DNA of 64,000 bases from an uncultured Atopobiaceae bacterium (GTDB lineage Bacteria > Actinomycetota > Coriobacteriia > Coriobacteriales > Atopobiaceae): assembly GCA_944320975.1 (NCBI GenBank), contig CALUJM010000001.1, positions 62,001 through 126,000 on the forward strand, written 5' to 3'. Every line of letters begins with the position of its first letter. Position 1 is the first letter of the stretch. A program made the position numbers and the translations under genes. The notes below the pieces were generated by a model, which was not told the DNA's origin, did not search any database, and saw only the letters and a program-made list of their open reading frames with translations. Shown here in pieces: positions 1 to 8,485 of this stretch.

Positions 1-933
1 TACTGGCTTACGAAGCGAGGTGACGAGGCGATACCGGAAGCGGCGGACACGGGGAGGTTTGCGCACTCCGAAGCGAGCTCGAGACTTCTCGCACACGAGC
101 ATCTTCCGCTGGAGCCTTCAGAGAAAAGGCCGCTCCACCTGCTTGTTCCCAGCCAGGCGCTCAAGCATCGCCTGGACAACATCGTGGTGCATGCCTGCAG
201 CTCGAAGCTGCCCGCCGGTTCGTTTTACCGACTCGGAGGCGACAATCTCGTGGCGTCGCCGGCGCTCACCTTCCTTCAGATGGCCCCGCGCCACTCTCTG
301 TGGGAGCTTGTTGAGATCGGCTGCTACCTCTGCTCGAAGTTTTCCATCTCGGAGCGAGGACGCGACTATGTCGGCGAGCGCGAGCAGCTGGTTACCCTCG
401 ACGAGCTGCATAGGTACATCGACTCCCTGCCAAATCGCGCATATGGGAAGCGCCAGGCGACCCGCGCGCTCAGCTACGTCGTCGAGCTGACCGCTTCTCC
501 GAAGGAGACCCACCTCGCCATGCACTACGGAATGCCCCTTGATCTTGGCGGGAGGGGCCCTATCGCCATCTCGGCGAACCAGCGGATCAACATCGACGAG
601 CACGGCCAGAGAATCCTCGAGGCAACCCATCTCGTCGGAGACCTGTATCTCTCGGAGTACAAGAGCGACCTCGAATATGACAGCATAGAGTTCCACACCG
701 GCAGCTATCGTCTTGACCACACGCAGGCCCGCCGGAACGTCCTCGAGGCGATGCAAATCAAAACCATCTCGGCAACTCAGGGTCAGATAGACACCCTCCA
801 GCACTTTGATGACTTTACCTGGCTGATGGAGAGCCGGATCGGGCGCGAGCACGTTGAGGCGGATGCAGGGCAGCGCCAGGCTCAGAAAGAGCTGTTTGCC
901 TGGACGGACGACAAAAAGAGGGTGCTGTTCTAG
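1..933 (+). CDS. Unknown protein, 5'-truncated; possible nuclease-like C-terminal domain
   Basis: The frame is open from base 1 (YWLTKRGDEAIPE...) to the stop at 931-933, so the gene starts before the window; 310 residues are visible. I do not recognise a named family with certainty. The C-terminal third has the pattern D-x-Y-x-S-E-Y-K-S-D followed by IEFH and a DHTQARRNVLEAM helix. This resembles the E-x-D...R layout of small restriction-endonuclease-like domains (DUF559/AbiEi-associated), and it is an inference from pattern only. No signal peptide or membrane segment is visible in the part present. Downstream are two hairpin repeats and then the rRNA methyltransferase gene on the same strand; the 270-bp gap suggests separate transcription. 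Confidence 0.6.
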   Translation, partial: YWLTKRGDEAIPEAADTGRFAHSEASSRLLAHEHLPLEPSEKRPLHLLVPSQALKHRLDNIVVHACSSKLPAGSFYRLGGDNLVASPALTFLQMAPRHSLWELVEIGCYLCSKFSISERGRDYVGEREQLVTLDELHRYIDSLPNRAYGKRQATRALSYVVELTASPKETHLAMHYGMPLDLGGRGPIAISANQRINIDEHGQRILEATHLVGDLYLSEYKSDLEYDSIEFHTGSYRLDHTQARRNVLEAMQIKTISATQGQIDTLQHFDDFTWLMESRIGREHVEADAGQRQAQKELFAWTDDKKRVLF

Positions 934-995
934 CGCCGGCCTCATGATGGAACGGGGACGGACGGGCCAATCGAGGCGATCCGACAGCGCGAGCT

Positions 996-1123
996 CATTT
1001 GTAGGGTACTTTTTCGGCTTATACCTAAGTACCCTACAAATGGTTCGGGACAAAACACCAGCTAAAGCGCCTGGCTCATTTCGAGTGTACTTCCGGTTCC
1101 GGCCAAAAAGTACCCTACAAATG
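996..1123. repeat. Tandem pair of REP-like hairpins
   Basis: Two copies of an inverted repeat lie head to tail. Copy one has perfect 15-bp arms, CATTTGTAGGGTACT at 996-1010 and its complement at 1028-1042. Copy two has a degenerate left arm at 1077-1091 (CATTTCGAGTGTACT) and an intact right arm at 1109-1123. Each copy is preceded by GCT and has a 17-bp loop. The doubled layout looks like a repetitive extragenic palindrome rather than a terminator, because only short T runs are present. No other copy was noticed in the window. Confidence 0.75.
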
Positions 1124-1202
1124 ACGGCCGCACCCAAAGCGCGCCCGCGCAGCCCGTTCGCTTGGATATGATTGACGCTATCCTGCGGAAATCGGAGGAC
1201 CC

Positions 1203-2369
1203 ATGGGATACAAGACCTACACCTGCCCGATTGCACGCGACTGCGGAGGCTGCGAGTGGCTCGCGGTCCCCTACCCCATACAGCTGCGCCGCAAGCAGGA
1301 GCAGGTCGAGGAGCTGCTCGGCGCCATGGCCGAGGAGGACGGCGCCGCCCTCGAGCCCATCCGCGGGATGGACGAGCCCTTGCGCTACCGCCACAAGGCG
1401 GCCACGCCGTTCGCGCACGGGCCGCGCGGCAGCGTCCGCTGCGGCTTCTACGCCGCCGGGACGCACCGCATCGTGCCGTGCCGGGACTGCCTGGTCGAGG
1501 ACGCGCGCGCACGCAAGGTCCTCAATGCCGTGGCCCGCGCTGCGGAGCGCCTGCACATCCCCCCGTATGACGAGGACCGCGGCGTGGGCGTGCTGCGCCA
1601 CGCCGTCGTGCGCTGCGGCTACGCGACCGACGACGTGCTGCTCACGCTCGTTACCCGCGTTGACGAGCTGCGCGGCACCGACCGTCTGGTCTCCGAGCTG
1701 CGCGCCGCGTGCCCGGAGATCACGAGCATCGTCCAGAACGTGAACGACCGCCGCACCAACGCGATCCTGGGCCGTCGCTGCAAGACGCTCTTCGGCCCGG
1801 GCCACATGCACGATAAGCTGCTCGGATGCACCTTCGAAATCGGCCCCACGAGCTTCTACCAGACCAATCCTGCCCAAACCGAGGTGCTCTACCGGCTGGC
1901 GCTCGAGGGCGCCGCGGGCGCGAGGCGCGTGCTCGACGCCTACTGCGGCACGGGCACCATAGGCATCTGCGCGGCGACGGCAGAGCCGGACGCGCAGGTC
2001 GTGGGCGTGGAACAGGTTTCGGGCGCCGTCGCCTGCGCGCGGCGAAACGCCGCGGCGAACGGCGTCGCCGAGCGCTGCGGCTTCGTCGCGGCCGACGCCA
2101 CGAAGTGGATGGCGGGCACGGGCAGAGACGAGCGCTTCGACGTCGTCATCATGGACCCGCCGCGGGCCGGGAGCACGCCGGAGTTCCTCGCGGGCATGGC
2201 GACGCTCGCACCCGAGCGCGTGGTCTACGTGAGCTGCAACGTCGTGACGCAGGCGCGCGACCTCGAGCTGCTGCGCGAGCGCGGGTATCGCCTCGCACGC
2301 GTGACCCCGGTGGACATGTTCCCGCACACCAAGCACGTGGAGAGCGTGGTCACGCTCGAGCGCCGCTAG
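1203..2369 (+). CDS. rlmD: 23S rRNA (uracil-C5)-methyltransferase, RlmD/RumA-TrmA family
   Basis: 388 residues; an S-adenosylmethionine-dependent enzyme that methylates C5 of a uridine in 23S rRNA (the exact position cannot be told from sequence). The N-terminus carries a Cys cluster (Cys in TCPIA, then DCGGC) and a later PCRDC, as in the 4Fe-4S members of this family. The SAM-binding loop is DAYCGTGTIGI, followed by MDPPRAG and the catalytic-nucleophile motif YVSCNVVTQARDL near the C-terminus. There is no N-terminal TRAM domain, so the protein is shorter than E. coli RlmD. The ATG at 1203 is chosen because GGAGGA lies four bases upstream. It is convergent with the purine operon; a hairpin separates them. 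Confidence 0.9.
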   Translation: MGYKTYTCPIARDCGGCEWLAVPYPIQLRRKQEQVEELLGAMAEEDGAALEPIRGMDEPLRYRHKAATPFAHGPRGSVRCGFYAAGTHRIVPCRDCLVEDARARKVLNAVARAAERLHIPPYDEDRGVGVLRHAVVRCGYATDDVLLTLVTRVDELRGTDRLVSELRAACPEITSIVQNVNDRRTNAILGRRCKTLFGPGHMHDKLLGCTFEIGPTSFYQTNPAQTEVLYRLALEGAAGARRVLDAYCGTGTIGICAATAEPDAQVVGVEQVSGAVACARRNAAANGVAERCGFVAADATKWMAGTGRDERFDVVIMDPPRAGSTPEFLAGMATLAPERVVYVSCNVVTQARDLELLRERGYRLARVTPVDMFPHTKHVESVVTLERR

Positions 2370-2394
2370 GCTGACCAGGAGCTGAGCGCAAAGC

Positions 2395-2429
2395 ACGGCC
2401 GCCCGCACTCGGGAGAGGCGGGCGGCCGT
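2395..2429. terminator. Bidirectional hairpin terminator between rlmD and purN
   Basis: A 12-bp GC-rich perfect stem (ACGGCCGCCCGC at 2395-2406 with its complement at 2418-2429) lies in the 84-bp gap between two convergent genes. No long T run follows on either side, so termination efficiency is uncertain. Confidence 0.6.
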
Positions 2430-2453
2430 CGTCATGCCTATGAAGCGCGCGAC

Positions 2454-3077
2454 CTACGCGGGGTCGATCGCCACGGTGAGGTTGTCGCGCACATGGACGC
2501 GCCCGGCGGCGAGAAGCCCCACGACCTCGGGGTACAGCTCGTGCTCGATCTCGTGGATGTGCTCCTCGAGCTCGTCGACCGTCCAGCCCTCCTCTACCGG
2601 AAGCGCGCGCTGCGCGATGATGGGGCCGGCGTCGTAGTCGGCGTTGGCGAAGTGCACCGTCACGCCCGTGACCTTGACGCCGCGGTCGTAGGCGTCCTGG
2701 ATGGCGTGGGCGCCCGGGAAGCTCGGCAGCAGCGCGGGGTGCAGGTTCACCACGCGGTTGGGGAACGTCGCCAGGATCGGCGCGTGGACCTTGCGCATGT
2801 AGCCCGCCATGATGACGTAGTCCACGCCGCGGCGGAGGAGCTCGGAGGCGATGACCTCGTCGGCCTGCTCGGGGTCGGCGTAGATCTCCTTGGAGAGCGT
2901 GAGGGTCTGCAGGCCCGCGGCCTCGGCGCGCTTGAGGCCATAGGCGCTCGGGCGCGAGCTCACCACGAGCTCGATCGAGGCGTCGAGGGTGCCGTCGGCG
3001 ATGCGGTCGATGATGGCCTGCAGGTTGGTCCCGCTACCGGAGATGAGGACGCCCAGCTTGATGGCCTTATCGCTCAT
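2454..3077 (-). CDS. purN: Phosphoribosylglycinamide formyltransferase PurN
   Basis: 207 residues. Transfers a formyl group from 10-formyl-THF to GAR, the third step of IMP synthesis. The N-terminal phosphate loop is SGSGTNLQAI; the catalytic triad is visible as Asn and His in VNLHPALLPSFPG and Asp in YDAGPIIAQ. Length is normal for the family. The start overlaps the end of purM by 11 bp, so the two are translationally coupled, and purN is the last gene of the minus-strand purine operon. Confidence 0.97.
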   Translation of the reverse strand: MSDKAIKLGVLISGSGTNLQAIIDRIADGTLDASIELVVSSRPSAYGLKRAEAAGLQTLTLSKEIYADPEQADEVIASELLRRGVDYVIMAGYMRKVHAPILATFPNRVVNLHPALLPSFPGAHAIQDAYDRGVKVTGVTVHFANADYDAGPIIAQRALPVEEGWTVDELEEHIHEIEHELYPEVVGLLAAGRVHVRDNLTVAIDPA

Positions 3078-4158
3078 CGTCGTACACCACCTTCCCCTTG
3101 GCGCCCGCCTCGCCGGCGACGACGCGGCCGACCTCGAACGGCTCGAGCCCCTGGGCGACCAGCGCCTCGCGCACCGCCGCCTCGTCCTCGGGCGCGCACA
3201 CGATGGCCATGCCCACGCCCATGTTGAAGGTGCGGTAGGCCTCCTCGAGCGTGAGGCCGGCCTCGCGGATCATGTACGTGATGACGGGCGGGATGTCCCA
3301 GGCGGGACCCGCCTCGCCGCCGCGATACACCAGTGCGTCGAGGCCCTCGGGCATCGCGCGGTCGAGGTTCTCGGTGATGCCGCCGCCGGTGATGTGGGCC
3401 ATCGCGTGGATGGGCGCTCCGGCGCGCAGCGCGGCGAGCAGCTGCCCGGCGTAGATCTTCGTCGGGCGCATCACCGCGTCGGCGAGCGACTCCCCGCCCA
3501 GCTCCTCGAGCGGCGTCTCGAGCTCCTCGACCGTGCGGCCCTCGATGGCGACCTTGCGCACCAGCGAGTAGCCGTTGGAGTGGATGCCCGAGCTCGCCAG
3601 GCCCAGGATGACGTCGCCCTCGCGCACCAGGTCGGGGCCGATCATCTTGGGACGGTCGACGACGCCCACGACAAAGCCCGCGAGGTCGTAGTCGTCCTCG
3701 GACATGACGCCGGGGTGCTCGGCCATCTCGCCGCCCACCAGGGCGCAGCCGGACTTGCGGCAGCCCTCGGCGATGCCGCCCACGATCTTGGCCACGTGCT
3801 CGGCGCGCAGCTTGCCGATGGCCACGTAGTCCAGGAAGAACAGCGGCTCGGCGCCCATCGGGACGATGTCGTCCACGCACATGGCGACGAGGTCCTCGCC
3901 CACGGTCTCGTGGCGGTCCAGCAGCTGGGCGATCGCGAGCTTAGTGCCCACGCCGTCGGTGCCGGAGACGAGGATGGGCTCCTCCATATCCTTGAGCGCG
4001 GCGGCGGAGAAGCACGAGCCAAAGCCGCCGAGCCCGCCGATGACCTCGGACCGGTTGGTCGCCGCGACGGCGGCCTTGATCGCGTCGACGGCGCGCGCGC
4101 CCTCGGCGGTGTCGACGCCGGCGTCCTCGTAGCTCACGTGCTTGGTGTTCTCGGCCAT
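3067..4158 (-). CDS. purM: Phosphoribosylformylglycinamidine cyclo-ligase PurM
   Basis: 363 residues from the chosen start. ATP-dependent ring closure of FGAM to AIR, step five of IMP synthesis, in the cytoplasm. Family motifs are present: GTDGVGTKLAIA, MCVDDIV, ASSGIHSNGYSLVRK and THITGGG-like AHITGGGITENLDRA. The ATG at 4158 is preferred over one eight codons upstream because AGAAAGGA lies five bases before it and MAENTKHVSYEDAG is the usual N-terminus. It lies 43 bp after purF and overlaps purN, in the same operon. Confidence 0.97.
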   Translation of the reverse strand: MAENTKHVSYEDAGVDTAEGARAVDAIKAAVAATNRSEVIGGLGGFGSCFSAAALKDMEEPILVSGTDGVGTKLAIAQLLDRHETVGEDLVAMCVDDIVPMGAEPLFFLDYVAIGKLRAEHVAKIVGGIAEGCRKSGCALVGGEMAEHPGVMSEDDYDLAGFVVGVVDRPKMIGPDLVREGDVILGLASSGIHSNGYSLVRKVAIEGRTVEELETPLEELGGESLADAVMRPTKIYAGQLLAALRAGAPIHAMAHITGGGITENLDRAMPEGLDALVYRGGEAGPAWDIPPVITYMIREAGLTLEEAYRTFNMGVGMAIVCAPEDEAAVREALVAQGLEPFEVGRVVAGEAGAKGKVVYDDER

Positions 4159-4201
4159 CTCGGTCCTTTCTGTCGATGACACGACGGGTCGCCCCCTCGC
4201 G

Positions 4202-5716
4202 TCACTTGTCTCCCATGAGGACGCTCTCGGCGTCCTCGATCGGCATCTGCGACGTCGCCGACGCCGGCGTCAGGTTGCGCGGCTCGAAGCCGGGCAGGAA
4301 CCGGTCCTCCCAGAACGAGCACGGGATCTCGACGGGGTACTCCCCCGTGAAGCAGGCCTTGCAGTAGCCGCAGCCCGCCGGCACGCACGTCAGCAGCCCC
4401 TCGATCGAGAGGAACCCCACGGAGTCCGCCTCGATGTGCGCGCGAATCTCCTCGAGCGACATGCTCGCCGCGATCAGCTGGTCCTGGCTGCCGGTATCGA
4501 TGCCGTAGAAGCACGGCCACTTCACCATCGGCGACGCCGAGCGCACGTGCACCTCGGTGGCGCCGGCCTCCTTGAGCATGCGCACGATCTGGCGCGACGT
4601 CGTGCCGCGCACGATGGAGTCGTCGACCATCACGAGGCGCTTGCCGCGCACCACGTCGGGCAGGGCGTTGAGCTTGAGGCGCACGCCCATCTGGCGCAGC
4701 TCCTGCGTGGGCTGGATGAAGGTGCGCGCCACATAGCGGTTCTTGATGAGCCCGGTCCCGAAGGGAATCCCCAGCTCCTGGGCAAAGCCCTCGGCGGCGG
4801 GGGTCCCGGAGTCCGGCACGGAGATCACGAGGTCGGCGTCCACGGGCGTCTCCTGTGCCAGCCGCCTGCCCATCCTGTGGCGCATGAGGTAGAACGACGT
4901 CCCGTCCTGCACGGAGTCGGGGCGCGAGAAGTACACGTGCTCGAAGATGCAGTCCGCGCGATCCAGCGCCGCGCAGCCCCGCTCCGAGCGGATGCCGTCG
5001 TCTGAGACGCGGATGATCTCCCCGGGCTCGATCTCGCGCACGAACGCGGCGCCGGTGATGTCGAGCGCGCAGGTCTCGCTCGCCACGACCCAGCCTCCGT
5101 CGCCCAGCCGGCCCAGCACGAGCGGCCGGATGCCGTGCGGGTCGCGGAAGGCGTAGAGCGCGTTCTCGCGCACGAGCACCATCGCGTAGCCGCCCTCGAG
5201 CATGCGCATCGTGTGCGCGATGCCCGTGCGCAGCCTCCCCGCCCGCTGCGTGAAGTAGCCGATGAGCTTGGCTGCCACCTCGGAGTCGGTGTTGGAGCGG
5301 AAGGGGATGCCCATCTCGATGAGCTCGCGCCGCAGCGCGTCGAAGTTCACGAGCGTCCCGTTGTGCGCGAGCGCGATGATCACGTCGTTGATCGTCGAGA
5401 GGTGCGGCTGGGCCGCCTCCCACCCGCGCGCGCCGGCCGTCCCGTAGCGGCAGTGGCCGCAGGCGACCTTGCCCGGCATGGCCGAAAGGTCGGCGTCAGA
5501 GAAGACCTGGGTCACCAGGCCGAGGTCCTTGCGGACGAGCACGGTCCGCCCGTCGCCCACCGCGATGCCCGCGGACTCCTGGCCGCGGTGCTGCAGCGCG
5601 CGGAGGGCGAAGTAGGTCATGCGCGCGACGTCGCGGCCGGGTGCCCAGACGCCGAAGACGCCACACTCCTCGTGCAGCTCGTCGAGCGGCTCAACGTCGC
5701 CCTGCGGATGCACCAT
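4202..5716 (-). CDS. purF: Amidophosphoribosyltransferase PurF
   Basis: 504 residues. The committing step of purine synthesis, PRPP plus glutamine to phosphoribosylamine. The N-terminal nucleophile is the Cys in HEECGVFG, preceded by a short propeptide as in the Bacillus-type enzyme that is processed on maturation. The PRPP-binding loop is VMVDDSIVRGTTS. The C-terminal cysteines (CVPAGCGYCKAC) fit the 4Fe-4S cluster of this subclass. The ATG at 5716 follows a G-rich Shine-Dalgarno, and its A is the last base of the upstream sortase stop codon (TGATG), indicating tight translational coupling. Confidence 0.97.
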   Translation of the reverse strand: MVHPQGDVEPLDELHEECGVFGVWAPGRDVARMTYFALRALQHRGQESAGIAVGDGRTVLVRKDLGLVTQVFSDADLSAMPGKVACGHCRYGTAGARGWEAAQPHLSTINDVIIALAHNGTLVNFDALRRELIEMGIPFRSNTDSEVAAKLIGYFTQRAGRLRTGIAHTMRMLEGGYAMVLVRENALYAFRDPHGIRPLVLGRLGDGGWVVASETCALDITGAAFVREIEPGEIIRVSDDGIRSERGCAALDRADCIFEHVYFSRPDSVQDGTSFYLMRHRMGRRLAQETPVDADLVISVPDSGTPAAEGFAQELGIPFGTGLIKNRYVARTFIQPTQELRQMGVRLKLNALPDVVRGKRLVMVDDSIVRGTTSRQIVRMLKEAGATEVHVRSASPMVKWPCFYGIDTGSQDQLIAASMSLEEIRAHIEADSVGFLSIEGLLTCVPAGCGYCKACFTGEYPVEIPCSFWEDRFLPGFEPRNLTPASATSQMPIEDAESVLMGDK

Positions 5717-6765
5717 CAGGCACCCCCCGTCTTTGGGACGCACACCAGGACCGTGCGCCCGGACTCTCCGTTGTCGTAGTTGCAGGTGCACAGCGTCAGC
5801 ACCTGGTTCACGCCGGCGATGCGCTCGGCAGCGTCGGGCCTGCTCGCCACGGCCTTGTCGAGAAGACCCTGGAGGTAGGCGGACAGCTCCTCGGAGGAGC
5901 CGAACTGGAACTGGCGCACATTGGTGTCGTTGGCGTCGGTGTGGTAGATCAGCAGGGGCTCGAGCTCGTAGGTCGCCGCCTCGGTCACGTACCAGACGGT
6001 GGAGACGCTGTCGAACATCTCCTGGTTCTCCATGTCCGAGATCGGCTTGAACATGGCCCCGTTGCGCAGGTGGTGGCCGTAGATGATGGTCTGCGAGTCC
6101 ACCATGCCGGGCGCCGTGTTCTCGTAGTCCATGAAGACCTGCCCGCCGAGCGAGTACTCGCCCTCGGCGCTGGTGTGCAGGTACTTCTCGTTATCCGACG
6201 CCTGGTAGACGGGGAAGTTAACGGCCGTGCCGGGTATCTGGACCCAGCCCACGACCTCGTCGTTCACGGCCTTGAGGCCCTCCCAGTCCACCCGCGGCGA
6301 GGTCGCGGCGTTGGTCGAGACGTCCGCGAAGGTGGCCAGCTCCTCGTTGATGCGGTCCTGCTCGGCGTACTGCATCTGGTTGCGGATCCACAGGCCCGCG
6401 GCGGCCAGGATCAGCCCCGCGCCCACGAGGAACAGCAACACCGAGAGCACGCGGCCGACGCGCTTCCATACGCTGCGGCTCCTGCGGCCGGAGAGGTCGT
6501 AAGGGTCGGTCTGGCGGAAGTGCGCCTCCTTGCGCCGGCGGTCGTGCTTGTGCGTGGCGCCCTCGGGCTCGCTCACCACCGAGACGAAGCCGGACGCGGC
6601 GTTTGGCAGGCCCGCGGCATGCGGGTTTCCGTCGGGGGCGTGGTAGGACTCGTCGCCCCCGCGGCGGGTGTGGAGCCCCGTGCGCGGGTTTGCGGAGCCC
6701 GCCGGCCGCTGCGCGTGGCGGCCGCCGACGGGCTTGGCGTCATCTGTCTTGAAGTGGGATGCCAT
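5716..6765 (-). CDS. Class B-type sortase inside the purine operon
   Basis: 349 residues. A cysteine transpeptidase that should join surface proteins to the cell wall or to each other. The cytoplasmic N-terminus is long, hydrophilic and basic (about 100 residues), followed by one membrane segment (about 106-126) and an extracellular sortase domain. Catalytic residues are visible: His231 in YGHHL, Cys328 in LTLCTC and Arg337 in GESGRTVLV. VNDEVVGWVQIPGT is typical of class B. Its substrate motif is unknown. It sits 13 bp after purE and overlaps the purF start by one base, so it must share the purine transcript. No surface-protein gene is adjacent, although the island with LPxTG-like proteins starts about 8.6 kb away. 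Confidence 0.9.
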   Translation of the reverse strand: MASHFKTDDAKPVGGRHAQRPAGSANPRTGLHTRRGGDESYHAPDGNPHAAGLPNAASGFVSVVSEPEGATHKHDRRRKEAHFRQTDPYDLSGRRSRSVWKRVGRVLSVLLFLVGAGLILAAAGLWIRNQMQYAEQDRINEELATFADVSTNAATSPRVDWEGLKAVNDEVVGWVQIPGTAVNFPVYQASDNEKYLHTSAEGEYSLGGQVFMDYENTAPGMVDSQTIIYGHHLRNGAMFKPISDMENQEMFDSVSTVWYVTEAATYELEPLLIYHTDANDTNVRQFQFGSSEELSAYLQGLLDKAVASRPDAAERIAGVNQVLTLCTCNYDNGESGRTVLVCVPKTGGA

Positions 6766-6778
6766 GTGTCAACGGGCC

Positions 6779-7240
6779 CTAGGCCTCGGCCATCTGACGC
6801 TTGAACTCCACGATCTTCTCGCGATACTCGGGCATGGTGGCGCCGAGGATCTGCGTGGCGTAGATGGCCGCGTTCTTGGCGCCGTTGATGGCCACGCAGG
6901 CAACCGGCACGCCGGAGGGCATCTGCACCATGGAGAGCAGCGAGTCCATGCCGCCGAGGTCGGAGGTCTTCATGGGGACGCCGATGATGGGCAGCGGGGT
7001 GAACGCCGCGACGACGCCGCCGAGGTGGGCGGCCTTGCCGGCGGCGGCGATGATGACCTTGAGGCCGCGGTCTGCCGCGGTGCCGGCCCACTCGTGGACC
7101 TTGTCGGGGTTGCGGTGGGCGCTCGCGATCACGAGCTCGTAGGGCACGCCGAGCTCGTCGAGCTGGGCGGTGCACGCCTCCATCGTCGGCATATCTGACT
7201 TGGAACCCATGATGATTCCCACGAGCGGCTGGTCTGCCAT
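6779..7240 (-). CDS. purE: N5-carboxyaminoimidazole ribonucleotide mutase PurE
   Basis: 153 residues, the normal length of the bacterial class I enzyme. Converts N5-CAIR to CAIR in IMP synthesis. Key motifs are MGSKSDMPTM at the N-terminus, ASAHRNPDKV (the SAHR substrate motif), AAGKAAHLGGV and PSGVPVACVAING. It is the first gene of the operon purE-sortase-purF-purM-purN. No purK lies nearby. No purine-riboswitch aptamer was recognised in the 80 bp upstream before the large palindrome. Confidence 0.97.
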   Translation of the reverse strand: MADQPLVGIIMGSKSDMPTMEACTAQLDELGVPYELVIASAHRNPDKVHEWAGTAADRGLKVIIAAAGKAAHLGGVVAAFTPLPIIGVPMKTSDLGGMDSLLSMVQMPSGVPVACVAINGAKNAAIYATQILGATMPEYREKIVEFKRQMAEA

Positions 7241-7318
7241 GATGCTCCCCTCTCGTCGCTACATAAGCCCTACCAGTATAGCGTGCCTGATGGCGGGCGG
7301 CGGGGGTCGGCCGGGGCG

Positions 7319-7437
7319 GGGGGGTCGGCGTGACGATTGGGATGTGACAATTAGGACAGGTTAAATTGTCACACGACCGCGGCGTGACAATTTAACCTGT
7401 CCTAATTGTCACATCCCAATCGTCACGCCGACCCCCC
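7319..7437. repeat. Large perfect palindrome, 54-bp arms, GGACAG family
   Basis: Arm 7319-7372 and arm 7384-7437 are exact reverse complements, with an 11-base loop. Each arm holds a second, nested inverted repeat (GTGACAATT ... AATTGTCAC) around AGGACAGG. It lies between the divergent purE and the kinase gene, so it is not a simple operon terminator. It shares only the GGACAG core with the palindromes at 47567, 55089, 57207 and 61533. Confidence 0.9.
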
Positions 7438-7500
7438 GCTCGCGTGCTATGCTGTCCCCTTGTACGCTGGTCCATCAGTCCGCGGACAAAGGAGAATCCC

Positions 7501-8376
7501 ATGAACAACGCCAGCAATCTGTACCTCTACCAGCGCGAGGGCGGCTACCTGCCGCGCGTCGCCGCCGTCCACGACCTGTGCGGCTACGGCAAGTGCTCGC
7601 TCGGCATCGCCATCCCGGTGCTCTCCGCCGCCGGCATCGACGTGTGCCCCGTGCCCACCTCGCTCTTCTCGGCGCACACGCGCTTCCCCAAGTTCTACAT
7701 GCACGACACCACGCCCATGCTGGGCGACTACCTCGACGCCTGGCGCGAGGAGGGCATCGAGCTCGACGGCATCTACTCGGGCTTCCTGGGGTCGGCCGAG
7801 CAGGTCGACGCCATCCTGCGCCTCTATCGCGAGTACCCTTCCGCCCTGCGCATCGTCGACCCGGTGATGGGCGACGGCGGCTCCAAGTACCCCACCTACA
7901 CCGACGAGATGTGCGAGGCCATGAAGGGCCTGGTGGACGGCGCCGACCTGCTCACCCCCAACCTCACCGAGGCCTCGATCCTCACCGGCATCCCCTACGA
8001 GGGCCAGGACGTCGACGAGGCCTACGTGCACCGCGTGATGGACGCCCTGTTCGAGATGGGCGCCAAGGCCGTGGTGATCAAGGGCATCGTCCACGAGGGC
8101 GAGCAGATCATCCGCAACTACGTGGCCGTGAGCGGCGGCGAGACGGAGGAGGTCTCCGGCGAGCTGCTCCCCTACATGCTGCACGGCACCGGCGACCTGT
8201 TTGCATCCGGGCTCTGCGCAGCCGTCTACGCCGGCGAGAGCCTCTCCGCGAGCGTCGAGTTTGCCTGCGCGCTCGTGCGCCACGCCATGCAGATCACGCC
8301 GGACCAGCCCGACTACCAGGTGCGCGGCGTGAGCTTCGAGAGCGTCCTCGGCGACGTCACCGCGCTGCTCTCGTAG
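7501..8376 (+). CDS. Pyridoxamine/pyridoxal kinase, PdxY/PdxK-type
   Basis: 291 residues. A ribokinase-superfamily enzyme that should phosphorylate B6 vitamers (pyridoxal, pyridoxamine) in the salvage pathway; related HMP kinases cannot be excluded. Visible motifs: HDLCGYGKCSL near the N-terminus, DPVMGDGGSKY, LLTPNLTEASILTG, and the catalytic anion-hole GTGDLFASG. The ATG at 7501 has AAAGGAG six bases upstream; an upstream in-frame start at 7444 would place the ORF into the promoter region and lacks a ribosome-binding site. It is monocistronic, bounded by the palindrome at 7319-7437 and a terminator. Confidence 0.88.
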   Translation: MNNASNLYLYQREGGYLPRVAAVHDLCGYGKCSLGIAIPVLSAAGIDVCPVPTSLFSAHTRFPKFYMHDTTPMLGDYLDAWREEGIELDGIYSGFLGSAEQVDAILRLYREYPSALRIVDPVMGDGGSKYPTYTDEMCEAMKGLVDGADLLTPNLTEASILTGIPYEGQDVDEAYVHRVMDALFEMGAKAVVIKGIVHEGEQIIRNYVAVSGGETEEVSGELLPYMLHGTGDLFASGLCAAVYAGESLSASVEFACALVRHAMQITPDQPDYQVRGVSFESVLGDVTALLS

Positions 8377-8405
8377 CGCGGGGCGCAAGGCGCGGGCGAG
8401 AAGAA

Positions 8406-8440
8406 CGGGGTGGCCGCAGGTTTGAACTGCGGCCACCCCG
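8406..8440. terminator. Hairpin terminator between convergent genes
   Basis: A 14-bp perfect stem, CGGGGTGGCCGCAG at 8406-8419 with its complement at 8427-8440, loop of seven bases, followed by TTTGTCTT on the plus strand and preceded by GTTCTTC on the minus strand. It can serve both the kinase gene and the convergent 617-residue gene. Confidence 0.8.
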
Positions 8441-8485
8441 TTTGTCTTGAGGCGGTTCTCGCGGCTGAGCCGGCGCGGGCGCGCG

